A stretch of DNA of 59,054 bases, from NCBI RefSeq assembly GCF_000373365.1, contig NZ_KB891223.1, forward strand, positions 1 through 59,054, written 5' to 3'. The notes under the pieces are model-generated. The model searched no databases, was not told where the DNA came from, and saw only the letters and a list, made by a program, of their open reading frames with translations. The stretch is from Parafrankia discariae (GTDB lineage Bacteria > Actinomycetota > Actinomycetes > Frankiales > Frankiaceae). Positions 8,327 through 18,846 of this stretch are shown piece after piece (within the stretch, counting starts at the first letter, position 1; each line of letters begins with the position of its first letter). A program made the position numbers and the translations under genes.

Positions 8327-9348
8327 GACGGGCGGGATCACCGGTGGCCCGCAGGATCCGCCTGGACGCGGAGCTCGTCCGCCGTCGGCTCGTCCCGTCC
8401 CGGGAACGGGCGGTCGAGGCGATCGCCTCGGGTCGGGTGCGGGTCGGCGGCGTCACCGCGACGAAGCCGGCGACGGTCGTCGACGGGGCGACGTCGATCG
8501 TGCTCGTAGTGGACGACGACCCGGGCTACGCCTCGCGGGGGGCGCACAAGCTGGTCGGCGCGTTCGAGGCGTTCGGCGTCCCGGCGCCTGGCAGGCCTGA
8601 TCAGACCGATATACCGAATTCGCCAGCGACGCCGACGGGGCCGACGGGGCCGACGGGGCTGGCGGGGCCGCCGGCGCTCGTGGTCGCCGGGCGTCGCTGC
8701 CTCGACGCCGGCGCGTCGACCGGTGGGTTCACCGACGTGCTCCTCCGGTACGGCGCGGCGCGGGTGGTGGCCGTCGACGTCGGTTACGGGCAGCTCGTCT
8801 GGCGGCTGCGCTCGGATCCGCGGGTGCGCGTGCTGGACCGGACGAACGTCCGCAACCTCACGCCCGAGCAGGTCGGGGAGCCGGTGGAGCTGGTCGTGGG
8901 CGACCTCTCGTTCATCTCGTTGGTCCTGGTGCTGCCCGCGCTGCGCGCGTGCGCCGCGCCGGACGCCGACTTCGTCCTGCTGGTCAAGCCGCAGTTCGAG
9001 GTGGGCCGGGAGCTTCTCGGCTCCGGTGGTGTGGTCCGTGATGTGGCCCTGCATGCTCGGGCGGTGCATACCGTCGTGACCGCCGCCGAGGGGCTGGGGC
9101 TGGGAGCGCGCGGCGTGGCGGCCAGCCCACTGCCGGGCCCCGCCGGCAACGTCGAGTATCTGGCCTGGCTGCGCGCGGATGTCCGCCCGCCCCCCGACCA
9201 GGTCGAGGCGATGATCGCCGCCGCGATCGAGGCCGGGCCCGCGGGCCCGGCGACACCAGCCCCCGCGCCGGCGCCGCCGTCGTCTCAGGACGCGGGCCAG
9301 GACGCCGGAGAGGACGCCCGAGCCGACGGCGAAAGGACCGGCCGATGA
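8323..9348 (+). CDS. tlyA: TlyA-family rRNA 2'-O-methyltransferase
   Basis: 341 residues. The N-terminal S4 RNA-binding domain (RIRLDAELVRRRLVPSRERAVEAIASGRVRVGG region) is followed by a Rossmann methyltransferase with the SAM-binding motif LDAGASTGGFTD. The putative K-D-K residues lie in ASRGAHKL, VVGDLSFISL and LLVKPQFEVGRE. TlyA methylates 16S and 23S rRNA and confers capreomycin sensitivity in mycobacteria. A Pro/Gly/Thr-rich insert of about 25 residues separates the S4 and methyltransferase domains. The start at 8323 gives a GTGA overlap with the upstream gene; the GTG at 8344 fits the family N-terminus better and is an alternative. The next gene, nadK, overlaps by ATGA. Confidence 0.93.
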   Translation: MRRAGSPVARRIRLDAELVRRRLVPSRERAVEAIASGRVRVGGVTATKPATVVDGATSIVLVVDDDPGYASRGAHKLVGAFEAFGVPAPGRPDQTDIPNSPATPTGPTGPTGLAGPPALVVAGRRCLDAGASTGGFTDVLLRYGAARVVAVDVGYGQLVWRLRSDPRVRVLDRTNVRNLTPEQVGEPVELVVGDLSFISLVLVLPALRACAAPDADFVLLVKPQFEVGRELLGSGGVVRDVALHARAVHTVVTAAEGLGLGARGVAASPLPGPAGNVEYLAWLRADVRPPPDQVEAMIAAAIEAGPAGPATPAPAPAPPSSQDAGQDAGEDARADGERTGR

Positions 9349-10232
9349 CCCGCGAGGTGCTCGTCGTCAGTCACCCGCGCCGCTCCGTCGTGCGGGAGAG
9401 CGCGCAGCGCGTGCTGGAGATGCTCGTGGCCGCCGGTGTCTCGCCGCGGGTCCTGCGGGACGAGGCCGAGCTGCTCGACCTGTCGGCCCCGAACGTGGTG
9501 ACGGGGGACACCGAGGCCGCGGTCGGCGCCGAGCTGGTGCTCGTGCTGGGCGGTGACGGCAGCCTGCTGCGCGGCGCCGAGTTCGCCCGCTCGGCGGACA
9601 TCCCGCTGCTCGGGGTCAATCTCGGGCATGTGGGCTTCCTGGCCGAGGCGGAGCCCGACGCGCTGGAGGCCACCGTCGAGCACGTCGTCCGCAAGGAGTA
9701 CTCGGTCGAGGAGCGGATGACCGTCGACGTGACGGTCCGCCACCGCGGCGAGCTCATCTACACCGGCTGGGCGCTCAACGAGATGTCGCTGGAGAAGGCC
9801 GGGCGGTCCCGGATGCTCGAGTGCGTCCTGGAGATCGACGGGCGGCCGCTGTCGCGCTGGGGCTGTGACGGCGTGATCTGCTCGACGCCGACCGGCTCGA
9901 CCGCGTACGCGTTCTCGGCGGGCGGCCCGGTGATGTGGCCGGGGGTGGAGTCGCTGCTGGTGGTGCCGATCAGCGCGCACGCCCTGTTCTCCCGGCCGCT
10001 GGTGCTCGCCCCGACGTCGACCGTGGCGATCGAGGTGCTGCCGGACGTCCCGGCGGTGCTCTACTGCGACGGGCGGCGGCTGGTCGACGTCCCCGAGCTG
10101 TCTCGGGTGGAGGTGGCGCGGGGCCGGCGGCCGGTGCGGCTGGCGGTGATCCGACCACGTCCGTTCACCGATCGGCTGGTGGCCAAGTTCGACCTGCCGG
10201 TGGTGGGGTGGCGCGGCCGGGCGGGGCGCTGA
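9345..10232 (+). CDS. nadK: NAD kinase
   Basis: 295 residues, usual length. Shows the family motifs LGGDGSLLRGAEFA, the glycine-rich LGVNLGHVGFLAE, NEMSLEK, and the NAD-binding TPTGSTAYAFSAGGP. It phosphorylates NAD to NADP. The ATG start overlaps the tlyA stop (ATGA), so the tlyA-nadK pair is translationally coupled, as in M. tuberculosis Rv1694-Rv1695. The gene is followed by 184 bases with a promoter for recN rather than tight coupling. Confidence 0.96.
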   Translation: MTREVLVVSHPRRSVVRESAQRVLEMLVAAGVSPRVLRDEAELLDLSAPNVVTGDTEAAVGAELVLVLGGDGSLLRGAEFARSADIPLLGVNLGHVGFLAEAEPDALEATVEHVVRKEYSVEERMTVDVTVRHRGELIYTGWALNEMSLEKAGRSRMLECVLEIDGRPLSRWGCDGVICSTPTGSTAYAFSAGGPVMWPGVESLLVVPISAHALFSRPLVLAPTSTVAIEVLPDVPAVLYCDGRRLVDVPELSRVEVARGRRPVRLAVIRPRPFTDRLVAKFDLPVVGWRGRAGR

Positions 10233-10403
10233 GCCGACCCGGTTCGGCGCCGGGTCGGCGCGCTGAACTGGGGGAACGCGGCCGGCGGGGGAACGGCGCG
10301 GGACGGGCGGGGCGGGGGCGGCCGGCCTGGCGACGTGACCGGAATCGGCGGCACGGCTCCGGTGTCCCCGATTTCCGGGTGCCGTCCGTGGTGAGGGTGA
10401 CGC

Positions 10404-10409
10404 TAGAGT
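10404..10409 (+). promoter_or_regulatory. Predicted -10 element, leaderless recN
   Basis: TAGAGT followed by 7 bases and the GTG start at 10417. No LexA-type GAAC-n4-GTTC box was found in the 184 bases upstream. Confidence 0.55.
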
Positions 10410-10416
10410 TCGGGGC

Positions 10417-12168
10417 GTGCTCGAGGAGATTCGCATCCGTGGCCTCGGGGTCATCGATGACGCCGTCCTCGATCTGGCGCCGGGGCTGACGGTCGTCAGC
10501 GGCGAGACCGGTGCCGGCAAGACCATGATCGTGCAGGGGCTCGGCCTGCTGACCGGGGGCCGCGCCGACTACGCGCTGGTCTCCCCGCTGGCCGGGCGGG
10601 CCTTCGTGGAGGCCCGGCTGGTGGTGCCGGCCGACTCCGGACTCGCCAAGCGGGTCCGTGAGCTCGACGGCGACGTCGACGAGGACGTCATCATCATGGG
10701 CCGCACGCTGAGTGCCGAGGGTCGCTCGCGGGCCCAGCTGGCGGGGCGTTCGGTGCCCGCGAGTGTCCTGGCGGAGATCACCGAGAACGTGATCGCCGTG
10801 CACGGGCAGTCCGAGGCGCAGCGGCTGCGCCGTCCCGCGACGCAGCGTGACGCGCTCGACCGGTTCGCCGGCGCCGCCGTCGCCGAGCCGCTCGCCCGGT
10901 ACGGGCAGGTGTACGCGCGGCTGGCGAAGGTCCGCGCGCGGCTGGCCGACATCACCGGGCGGTCGCGGGAGCGGGCACAGGAGGCGGAGCTGCTCCGGCT
11001 CGGCCTGGCCGACGTCGAACGGGTCGCGCCGTGGCCCGGCGAGGATGTCGCGCTCGACACGGAGCTGCGCCGGCTGGAACATTCCGAGACCCTGCTGCGG
11101 GTGGCGCGTTCGGCGCACGGCGCGCTGGTCAGCGACCCCGCGGCCGGTGAGGAGGTCCCGGCCGCCGCCGAGCTGGTCGGCTCCGCCCGCCGGGTCGTGG
11201 CCGGTGACGCCGCGCTCGACCCGGCGCTGGAGGAGCTGGCGGGCCGGTTGGCGGAGCTGTCGAGCCTGCTGACCGACGTGGCCGCCGACCTGGCCTCCTA
11301 CGCCGCCGGGGTGGAGTCCGACCCGGAGCGGCTCGCTCAGGTGCAGGAACGCAAGGCGGCGCTGACCGCGCTGGCCCGCGCGCACGGCACGGATGTCGAC
11401 GGCGTCCTGCGCTGGGCCGACACCGCCGGGCGTCGGCTGCTCGAACTCGACGCCGACGGTGACCAGACCGGTGCCCTGGCCGCCGAGCGCGACGAGCTGA
11501 CCGCGGAGCTCGCCGGCCTGGCCGAACGGATCAGCGCGGCCCGTTCCGCCGCCGCCGAACGGTTCGGTACGGCGGTCGCCGCCGAGCTGGCCGGCCTGGC
11601 CATGCCGCGGGCCCGGGTGGAGGCGGCGGTCGGGCACCGTGACGACCCGAACGGCCTGCCCGTCGGCGGCCGGACGCTGGCCTACGGGCCGAGTGGGATC
11701 GACGACGTCGAGCTTCGCCTGGTGCCGCACCCCGGCGCGCCGGCCCGGCCGGTCGAGAAGGGCGCCTCGGGTGGTGAGCTGTCCCGGGTGATGCTGGCGA
11801 TCGAGGTGGTGCTCGCGGCGGCCGACGCCGGGGCGACGATGGTCTTCGACGAGGTCGACGCCGGGGTGGGCGGGCGCGCCGCGGTCGAGATCGGCCGCCG
11901 CCTCGCCCGGCTCGCCCGCACCCACCAGGTCATCTGCATCACCCACCTGCCGCAGGTCGCCGCGTTCGCCGACCGGCATCTGGTCGTGCGCAAGGCCGAC
12001 GACGGCTCGGTGACCCGCAGCGGCGTGCTGGCGCTCGACGGCCCCGGGCGGGTCCGGGAGCTGTCGCGGATGCTCGCCGGCCAGGAGGAGAGCCCGCTGG
12101 CCCGCGGCCACGCCGAGGAGCTGCTCGCCGCCGCCGCCGCCGACAAGGCCGCCCTCACCCGGCCCTGA
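10417..12168 (+). CDS. recN: DNA repair protein RecN
   Basis: 583 residues, an SMC-like ATPase of double-strand-break repair. The N-terminal Walker A is SGETGAGKTMI. The middle is the coiled-coil and hinge region, rich in Ala/Glu/Arg heptads. The C-terminal half carries the signature KGASGGELSRVMLAIE and Walker B TMVFDEVDAGVGG, then the ICITHLPQVAAFADRH segment. The GTG start is supported by a -10-like hexamer 7 bases upstream and by MLEEIRIRGLGVID, the usual family start. In many actinobacteria steA and steB follow recN; here pyrG follows after 152 bases. Confidence 0.97.
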   Translation: MLEEIRIRGLGVIDDAVLDLAPGLTVVSGETGAGKTMIVQGLGLLTGGRADYALVSPLAGRAFVEARLVVPADSGLAKRVRELDGDVDEDVIIMGRTLSAEGRSRAQLAGRSVPASVLAEITENVIAVHGQSEAQRLRRPATQRDALDRFAGAAVAEPLARYGQVYARLAKVRARLADITGRSRERAQEAELLRLGLADVERVAPWPGEDVALDTELRRLEHSETLLRVARSAHGALVSDPAAGEEVPAAAELVGSARRVVAGDAALDPALEELAGRLAELSSLLTDVAADLASYAAGVESDPERLAQVQERKAALTALARAHGTDVDGVLRWADTAGRRLLELDADGDQTGALAAERDELTAELAGLAERISAARSAAAERFGTAVAAELAGLAMPRARVEAAVGHRDDPNGLPVGGRTLAYGPSGIDDVELRLVPHPGAPARPVEKGASGGELSRVMLAIEVVLAAADAGATMVFDEVDAGVGGRAAVEIGRRLARLARTHQVICITHLPQVAAFADRHLVVRKADDGSVTRSGVLALDGPGRVRELSRMLAGQEESPLARGHAEELLAAAAADKAALTRP

Positions 12169-12320
12169 CCCGGCCCTGACCCGCGGGCCGGGCGGCCGGG
12201 TGATCCGCCGGCCGGGTGGCCCGCGGCGGGGTGGGGCGTTGGCCTGGTCGGCACGGTGTTACCGTGAAGCTCCGTGGAGGCGCCGGGGCCGGACCGGCGG
12301 CGTGACCACGGGGGTTCCGC

Positions 12321-14176
<1,856 letters not shown>

Positions 14177-14180
<4 letters not shown>

Positions 14181-14800
14181 GCGGCGCCGTGCACTCCTAC
14201 GAGGTGGCGGACAGCTCCGTCCCCTACCGCGGGCGGGTCATCGCCGTGCGCCGGGACATGGTGCGGATGCCCGACGGCGACACGTCCCAGCGGGACGTGG
14301 TCGTGCACCCGGGCGCGGTCGGTGTCGTCGCCCTGGACGACCAGGAGCGGGTGGTGATGGTCCGCCAGTACCGGCACCCGGTCGGCGGGCCGCTGTGGGA
14401 GCTGCCCGCGGGCATCCTCGACGTTCCCGGCGAGCCGGCCTCGGTCGCGGCCGCCCGGGAGCTGGCCGAGGAGGCGGGCCTGCGGCCGGGCCGTCTCGAC
14501 CTGCTCGTCGACGTCTACGCGTCGCCGGGGATGACCGACGAGGCGTTCCGGCTGTTCCTGGCCCGGGACCTGGTGGAGATCCCGGCGGCCGAGCGGCATG
14601 TCGGCGTCCACGAGGAGGCCGAGATGGACATCACCCGCATCGACCTGTCGGAGGCGGTGGATCAGGTGATGCGCGGCGAGATCACCAACGGGATGGCGGT
14701 GATCGGCCTGCTGGCCACCTACCGGGCCCGGGTGGACGGCTATGAGCGGCTGCGTCCGCTCGGCTCGCAGTGGTCGGCCCGCCCCGGCGCGAGCGGCTGA
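14177..14800 (+). CDS. NUDIX hydrolase (ADP-ribose pyrophosphatase type)
   Basis: 207 residues. The NUDIX box reads [17 protein letters not shown] after [11 protein letters not shown], the form seen in ADP-ribose pyrophosphatases. It has the same position and layout as M. tuberculosis Rv1700, an ADP-ribose/nucleotide-sugar hydrolase. The ATG overlaps the pyrG stop codon, so synthesis is coupled to CTP synthase. No signal peptide; cytoplasmic. Confidence 0.92.
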
Positions 14801-14834
14801 CCGTCGCCTGTCTCCCGTCGCCTGCCGGCCGTCA

Positions 14835-14860
14835 CCCGTCCACCGGTGCCGGTGGACGGG
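14835..14860. terminator. Hairpin between convergent genes
   Basis: Perfect 12-bp stem (14835-14846 with 14849-14860, arm CCCGTCCACCGG) with a 2-base centre, between the NUDIX gene and the opposing PKD gene. No U-tract. Confidence 0.7.
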
Positions 14861-14878
14861 GCCCGGCCGGCGTGGCGG

Positions 14879-15784
14879 TCAGTCGTTGGCGACGAGTACC
14901 CCGCCGGCCTCCTCGATGGTGATCGGCTCGGCGGCGGCGAGGACGACGTCCGGCAGGGGGAACGCCTGCGCCACCCCGGGGACGGTGAAGAAGCCGTCCC
15001 AGGTCACGGTGAGGGTCACCTGGTAGGTGCCCGGACGCTGGTAGGGGTGGGCGACGTAGGCGTCCGGGTGGTCACGGGGGGAGATCGCCGGGTCGTAGGG
15101 GCGGCCGGGTGCGTCCGGGCCGGTCCCGCCGTCGCCGAAGTCCCAGGCGTAGTGCGGGTTCGCGCTGATCGTGGCCAGGACGGGTTCGGCGACGTCGAAG
15201 GTGAAGGCGTCGGGCACCGCCGTGTGCATGATCGTCGGCAGGTTCGCGAAGCTGTTGCCGACCGGCTGGATCACGACGTCCGGGGTGGGCAGCAGCTCCT
15301 CGCGCAGGTAGTCGGCGAGCTGCGTGGCGATGTCGGCGACGGCGATGCCGTCGGGGTCGTAGAGCACCGGGCCGCAGTTCGCGACGAGCGCGTCGTACTC
15401 GGCGCGTTCGGCCGCCGTCATCTCCGGGGCGGGGCCGACACCGGTCAGCAGCGCGCACAGCGCGTCCGGGTCGGGCGGGCAGTCGTCGCCGCAGCCGCCA
15501 CCGCCACCGCCACCGGTGGCGCCGCCGAGCGGCACCCGTTCGAGGTACCCGCCGCGGTAGCGGTACTGGTAGCCGTTGTCCGTGGCCCGGGTGTCGCAGC
15601 TGCCCCACCGTGCCCCGGTGCACGGGACCTGCGCGCCCGGCCGCGGACCGTCGGGCGCGGGTGCGGCCCGGGCGGCGGATCCCGGCCCGGCCAGCGGGCC
15701 CGGACCGATCCCGCCGAGGACGAGTAGCGCGGCCGCGACCAGCGCGGCGAGGGCGGCCGGACGTCCGTTGCGGTGCTGGCTCAC
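14879..15784 (-). CDS. Secreted PKD-domain protein
   Basis: About 301 residues. The GTG start at 15784 gives a basic n-region and hydrophobic core (AALAALVAAALLVLGGIG), then an Ala-rich region consistent with a Sec signal peptide. The mature part has cysteines (VPCTGARWGSCDT and CGDDCPPDPDALC) around a polyglycine run. A C-terminal PKD/Ig-like domain carries YAWDFGDGGTG and GTYQVTLTVTW, about residues 200-270. No catalytic motif, so probably a surface or adhesive protein. It starts 2 bases after the stop of the lipoprotein gene, so the two form an operon. They sit between the NUDIX gene and xerD, an insertion relative to M. tuberculosis. Confidence 0.8.
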   Translation of the reverse strand: MSQHRNGRPAALAALVAAALLVLGGIGPGPLAGPGSAARAAPAPDGPRPGAQVPCTGARWGSCDTRATDNGYQYRYRGGYLERVPLGGATGGGGGGGCGDDCPPDPDALCALLTGVGPAPEMTAAERAEYDALVANCGPVLYDPDGIAVADIATQLADYLREELLPTPDVVIQPVGNSFANLPTIMHTAVPDAFTFDVAEPVLATISANPHYAWDFGDGGTGPDAPGRPYDPAISPRDHPDAYVAHPYQRPGTYQVTLTVTWDGFFTVPGVAQAFPLPDVVLAAAEPITIEEAGGVLVAND

Positions 15785-15786
15785 GG

Positions 15787-16461
15787 CTACCCCGCGGCGT
15801 AGGTGATGGTCTGGACGCGCCAGCCGGGGCCGGTCAGCGCGAGGCGGGCCGTCGCGGTGCGGGTCGGCACGGCCGGTTCGGTGCCGGCGTCGCGGCCCGC
15901 CGGGTCGAGCAGGCGGACCTGGCGGGTCGTGGCGGTGAAGCGGACGTCGACGACGGTGCCGGTCCGCTCGCCGGCGGCCAGCCCGGTGATCTCGTAGGGC
16001 TCCTCGGCGGCGCGCAGCCCGAGCTGGTCCAGGTGCCGGGTCATGCCGACGTCCAGGGCGCAGGTCTGGCAGCCCGGCAGCGCGGTCGCCGAGACGTCGG
16101 CGACCCGGCCGCCCCGGGCGGCGGCGTTGATCTCGCGGTAGTAGGCCTCGACGACCCGGCCGGCGCCGGCGGGGGAGTCGTCGGCCGGGTCGGCGCCCGC
16201 CCCGGCCGGCCCGCCGGTGGTGGACCCGCCGGTGGTGGCGGCCGGGGTCGCGGTTCCGGGGGGCACGACGGGGCCTGTGCCGCCGGCGTGACCGGGGCTC
16301 GCCGGGCCGCCGGCCGTGGCGGAGCCGGGTCGCGCCGGCGGAGGCGCCCCACCCGCGGGGCCCGAGCCGCCGCAGCCGGCGAGGACCGACCCCGCCAGCA
16401 GCGAGACCGCGCAGACCGAGACCGTGCGGGCAGACACTCCGCGGACCGGTACTCCGCGGAC
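15787..16461 (-). CDS. Putative lipoprotein (DUF6318-like)
   Basis: About 224 residues if started at the GTG at 16461; an upstream in-frame GTG at 16569 is possible but puts a long basic stretch before the signal. A lipoprotein signal peptide is clear: RTVSVCAVSLLAGSVLAGC with lipobox LAGC, then a Gly/Pro/Thr-rich linker of about 70 residues. The C-terminal domain starts AYYREINAAARGG and has a CQTC pair. It looks like an NTF2-like fold of actinobacterial lipoproteins such as DUF6318, a tentative match. First gene of a two-gene operon with the PKD protein. Membrane-anchored on the outer face. Confidence 0.75.
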   Translation of the reverse strand, partial: VRGVPVRGVSARTVSVCAVSLLAGSVLAGCGGSGPAGGAPPPARPGSATAGGPASPGHAGGTGPVVPPGTATPAATTGGSTTGGPAGAGADPADDSPAGAGRVVEAYYREINAAARGGRVADVSATALPGCQTCALDVGMTRHLDQLGLRAAEEPYEITGLAAGERTGTVVDVRFTATTRQVRLLDPAGRDAGTEPAVPTRTATARLALTGPGWRVQTITYAAG

Positions 16462-16636
16462 CGATCGCCCGCCGGCCGGGCCGGCGCGGGCCGGGCTTGC
16501 GCTCGAGGTGGTGATGATGGCGGACCCCCGACGTGCGGCGAAACGTGACAATACAATGCCCGTCCGCACAAGCCGTCACGATAGACGCTCGACGGCGCCG
16601 TGGGACCGGCAACGGCGAACCGTCGCGGTCACGTCC

Positions 16637-16642
16637 TAATAT
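16637..16642 (+). promoter_or_regulatory. Predicted -10 element, leaderless xerD
   Basis: TAATAT followed by 7 bases and the ATG at 16650. This is one of the best -10 matches in the window and fixes the xerD start. Confidence 0.65.
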
Positions 16643-16649
16643 CAGTTCG

Positions 16650-17753
16650 ATGATGACCACGGTGGAAGGCGGCGACGCCCGCCACGGTGGGCCGCCCGGT
16701 GACTCAGCGGGCCCGGCCGGCCCGGTCCAGGTCATCGAGCGTTACCTGGACCACGTCGACGGCGAGCGCGGGCTGGCCCGCAACTCGGTGCTGGCCTACC
16801 GGCGTGACCTGCGCCGTTACCGCGAGCATCTGGCGGCCGGCGGGATCACCTCGCTGGCGGCGGTCGGGGAGGCCCAGATCGCGCAGTTCGCCGCCGCCCT
16901 GCGGGAGGGCGACGAGACCCATCCACCGCTCGCCCCGGCGTCGGTGGCCCGGATGCTGGTCGCGGTCCGGTCGCTGCACCGGTTCGCCGCGCAGGAGGGC
17001 GACGTCAGCGAGGACGTGGCCCGCCCGGTCCGGCCGCCGGTGCCGCCCAGGCGGCTACCGCGGGCACTCACCGTCGACCAGGTGAGCGCGGTCATCGCCG
17101 CCGCCGTGGCCGGCGGCCCTGATCATCCGGAGGTCTCCGGGGCCGGCCCGGACCGCGCGGAGCTCGCCGGCGGTGACCCGGCGGAGCTGGCGCGGCGGCT
17201 GCGCTCCGCGGCCCTGCTCGAACTGCTCTACGGGACGGGCGCGCGGATCTCCGAGGCGGTCGGCCTGGATCTGGACGATCTCGACCTGGACCAGTCCGCG
17301 GTGCGGCTGCGGGGCAAGGGCGGGCGGGACAGGATCGTCCCGCTCGGCCGGTACGCGGTGACCGCGCTGGAACGCTACCTTCGGCGCGGACGGCCGTACC
17401 TGGTCGCCGGGTGCTCGGGGGCGGCGCTCTTCGTCTCGCGGCGGGGGAACCGGCTGTCCCGGCAGAGCGCGTGGTCGGCGCTGCGTGTGGCGGCGAACGC
17501 GGCCGGTGTCCCAGGGGCCTCGCCGCACGTGCTGCGGCACTCGTTCGCGACCCACCTGCTCGACGGCGGCGCCGACGTCCGGGTGGTGCAGGAGCTGCTG
17601 GGGCATGCCTCGGTCAGCACGACCCAGATCTACACGCTGGTCACGATGGACCATCTGCGTGAGGTGTACGCGTCGTCGCACCCGCGGGCGCTGCGACGTT
17701 CCCCCGGTGCGGACCAGGCTGTCATGCCGCGTCCCGCCGCCGGCACCCCGTGA
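16650..17753 (+). CDS. xerD: Tyrosine recombinase XerD
   Basis: 367 residues. The N-terminal SAM-like DNA-binding domain ([20 protein letters not shown] onward) is followed by the catalytic domain. The catalytic residues are Arg in GTGARISEA, Lys in RGKGGRDR, His-x-x-Arg in PHVLRHSF, His in LLGHAS and the nucleophile Tyr in TTQIYT. It resolves chromosome dimers together with XerC and FtsK. A charged insert of about 25 residues ([18 protein letters not shown] region) precedes the catalytic Arg. It corresponds to Rv1701. parA-scpA-scpB, usual downstream neighbours, are not here. Confidence 0.95.
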   Translation: MMTTVEGGDARHGGPPGDSAGPAGPVQVIERYLDHVDGERGLARNSVLAYRRDLRRYREHLAAGGITSLAAVGEAQIAQFAAALREGDETHPPLAPASVARMLVAVRSLHRFAAQEGDVSEDVARPVRPPVPPRRLPRALTVDQVSAVIAAAVAGGPDHPEVSGAGPDRAELAGGDPAELARRLRSAALLELLYGTGARISEAVGLDLDDLDLDQSAVRLRGKGGRDRIVPLGRYAVTALERYLRRGRPYLVAGCSGAALFVSRRGNRLSRQSAWSALRVAANAAGVPGASPHVLRHSFATHLLDGGADVRVVQELLGHASVSTTQIYTLVTMDHLREVYASSHPRALRRSPGADQAVMPRPAAGTP

Positions 17754-18017
17754 CCCCGTGACCGGCCCGTGTCGCCGGGCACCGCAGATCTGAGAGGCAC
17801 CGGGTATCCGAGGGGCATGGCACGTCCTGAGCGGCACAGCGCTCTGACAGGTGCGGTCCCCCGAACGGTCGGCCGCCCGTGGGTGACCGACGCGTGGGAC
17901 GACAACCCCGGGCGACCGGTGAGGTCGGCCGGGCTGCCTACGTCCGGACCGGCCTGTCGCCAGGCCGTCCTTGTTCCTCGTTCAGAACGGCCCAGGTGCG
18001 GGACGGTGTGAACCGTT

Positions 18018-18236
18018 TCAGGACGGGGTGTACGGCCCCAGGCTCGGCATTCCGTTGGAGGGCGCGGGCGAGGGGACGCCGCCCACCCCGCCCACCGACT
18101 GGTTGCTGCGCTCGGCGAGGGTCTCGCCCACCTTGCGCGCGATCGCTTCCATCAGGCGCAGTGCCTGCGGCAGCGACAGGTTCAGCACCACTTCGCTGTC
18201 GTTCGTCATCGCGAAGCGAACCGACACGTCCGCCAT
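18018..18236 (-). CDS. Small hypothetical protein (72 aa)
   Basis: 72 residues: a compact N-terminal part (MADVSVRFAMTNDSEVVLNL, then LPQALRLMEAIARKVGETLAER) and a Gly/Pro/Ser tail ending GPYTPS. It starts with ATG at 18236 preceded by AGAGAGG. I do not recognise the family. The strand-then-helix pattern suggests a folded domain of about 50 residues. It is convergent with xerD and preceded by an exact 8-bp direct repeat. Confidence 0.6.
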   Translation of the reverse strand: MADVSVRFAMTNDSEVVLNLSLPQALRLMEAIARKVGETLAERSNQSVGGVGGVPSPAPSNGMPSLGPYTPS

Positions 18237-18262
18237 TGCTCGACCTCTCTCGCCTGACTCGT

Positions 18263-18285
18263 AAGATCTGCCTGCCGAAGATCTG
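18263..18285. repeat. Direct repeat AAGATCTG x2, possible operator
   Basis: AAGATCTG occurs at 18263-18270 and 18278-18285, 15 bp apart start to start. Each contains the palindrome AGATCT. It lies 27-49 bases upstream of the 72-residue gene start, where a regulator could act. Confidence 0.5.
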
Positions 18286-18834
18286 TTTGGTGCGTGTGAT
18301 TGGGAACGGTACGGCCCATCTTGGACGTACGCACGTCCGGGGCTCCCCGAAGCGTACGGATCCTCACGTTGCGTCAGGTCGTCGGTGCTCCGCGTCGTGG
18401 TCAGAGTTCGGTGAAGATCCGCCACCCGTGCTGCTCCTTCGCCGGTCGCGATGCTCCGCCGGTGGCGTCGGTGCCGCCCGCCCGAGCCGGGGATCATTCC
18501 GGCCCATATCAATGATCGCGATCGTAGCTACCCCGTTGTTTCTTCATAGTCCCCTATCGGGTGGGTGGACCCGCGAGGGGGTGGGGGTAAATGTCCTCCC
18601 GCTGGCCGTTGTGTGCCCCTGTGCGCGACGTGGGTCCTTCGTGGTATCTGACGGTCGAAGTCACCGGTGACCCTCGGGTGGGAAACCCCTCATGCCGGTT
18701 CAGCGTGCTCCCCGGGCCGCCCGTCGCCGCTCCTGGCAGCCCACCGCGGGCCGGAGCCCGGCGGGTCGGGAATCCTGAACTGGGAGCGGAGTCACAGGGT
18801 GTGACGGTGGTCGGCACGCGGAGCCGGTTTCGGG

Positions 18835-18840
18835 CAGGAT
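18835..18840 (+). promoter_or_regulatory. Predicted -10 element, leaderless F420 oxidoreductase gene
   Basis: CAGGAT followed by 6 bases and the GTG at 18847. Weaker match than the TAnnnT cases because the first base is C. Confidence 0.4.
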
Positions 18841-18846
18841 GGCCCG

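Larger units (their letters stand above)
18237..18846. other. 610-bp intergenic region
   Basis: No convincing gene. Holds a direct repeat (18263-18285), a small inverted repeat with arms ACGTCC/GGACGT near 18323-18338, and an AT-richer patch around 18505-18550 that contains the palindrome GATCGCGATC. It marks the switch between two gene blocks that are separate in M. tuberculosis. Confidence 0.5.

Noticed and set aside
10233-10416. LexA box upstream of recN
   Set aside because: No GAAC-n4-GTTC pattern was found.
17769-18011. 80-codon plus-strand frame after xerD
   Set aside because: No ribosome-binding site and composition like intergenic DNA.
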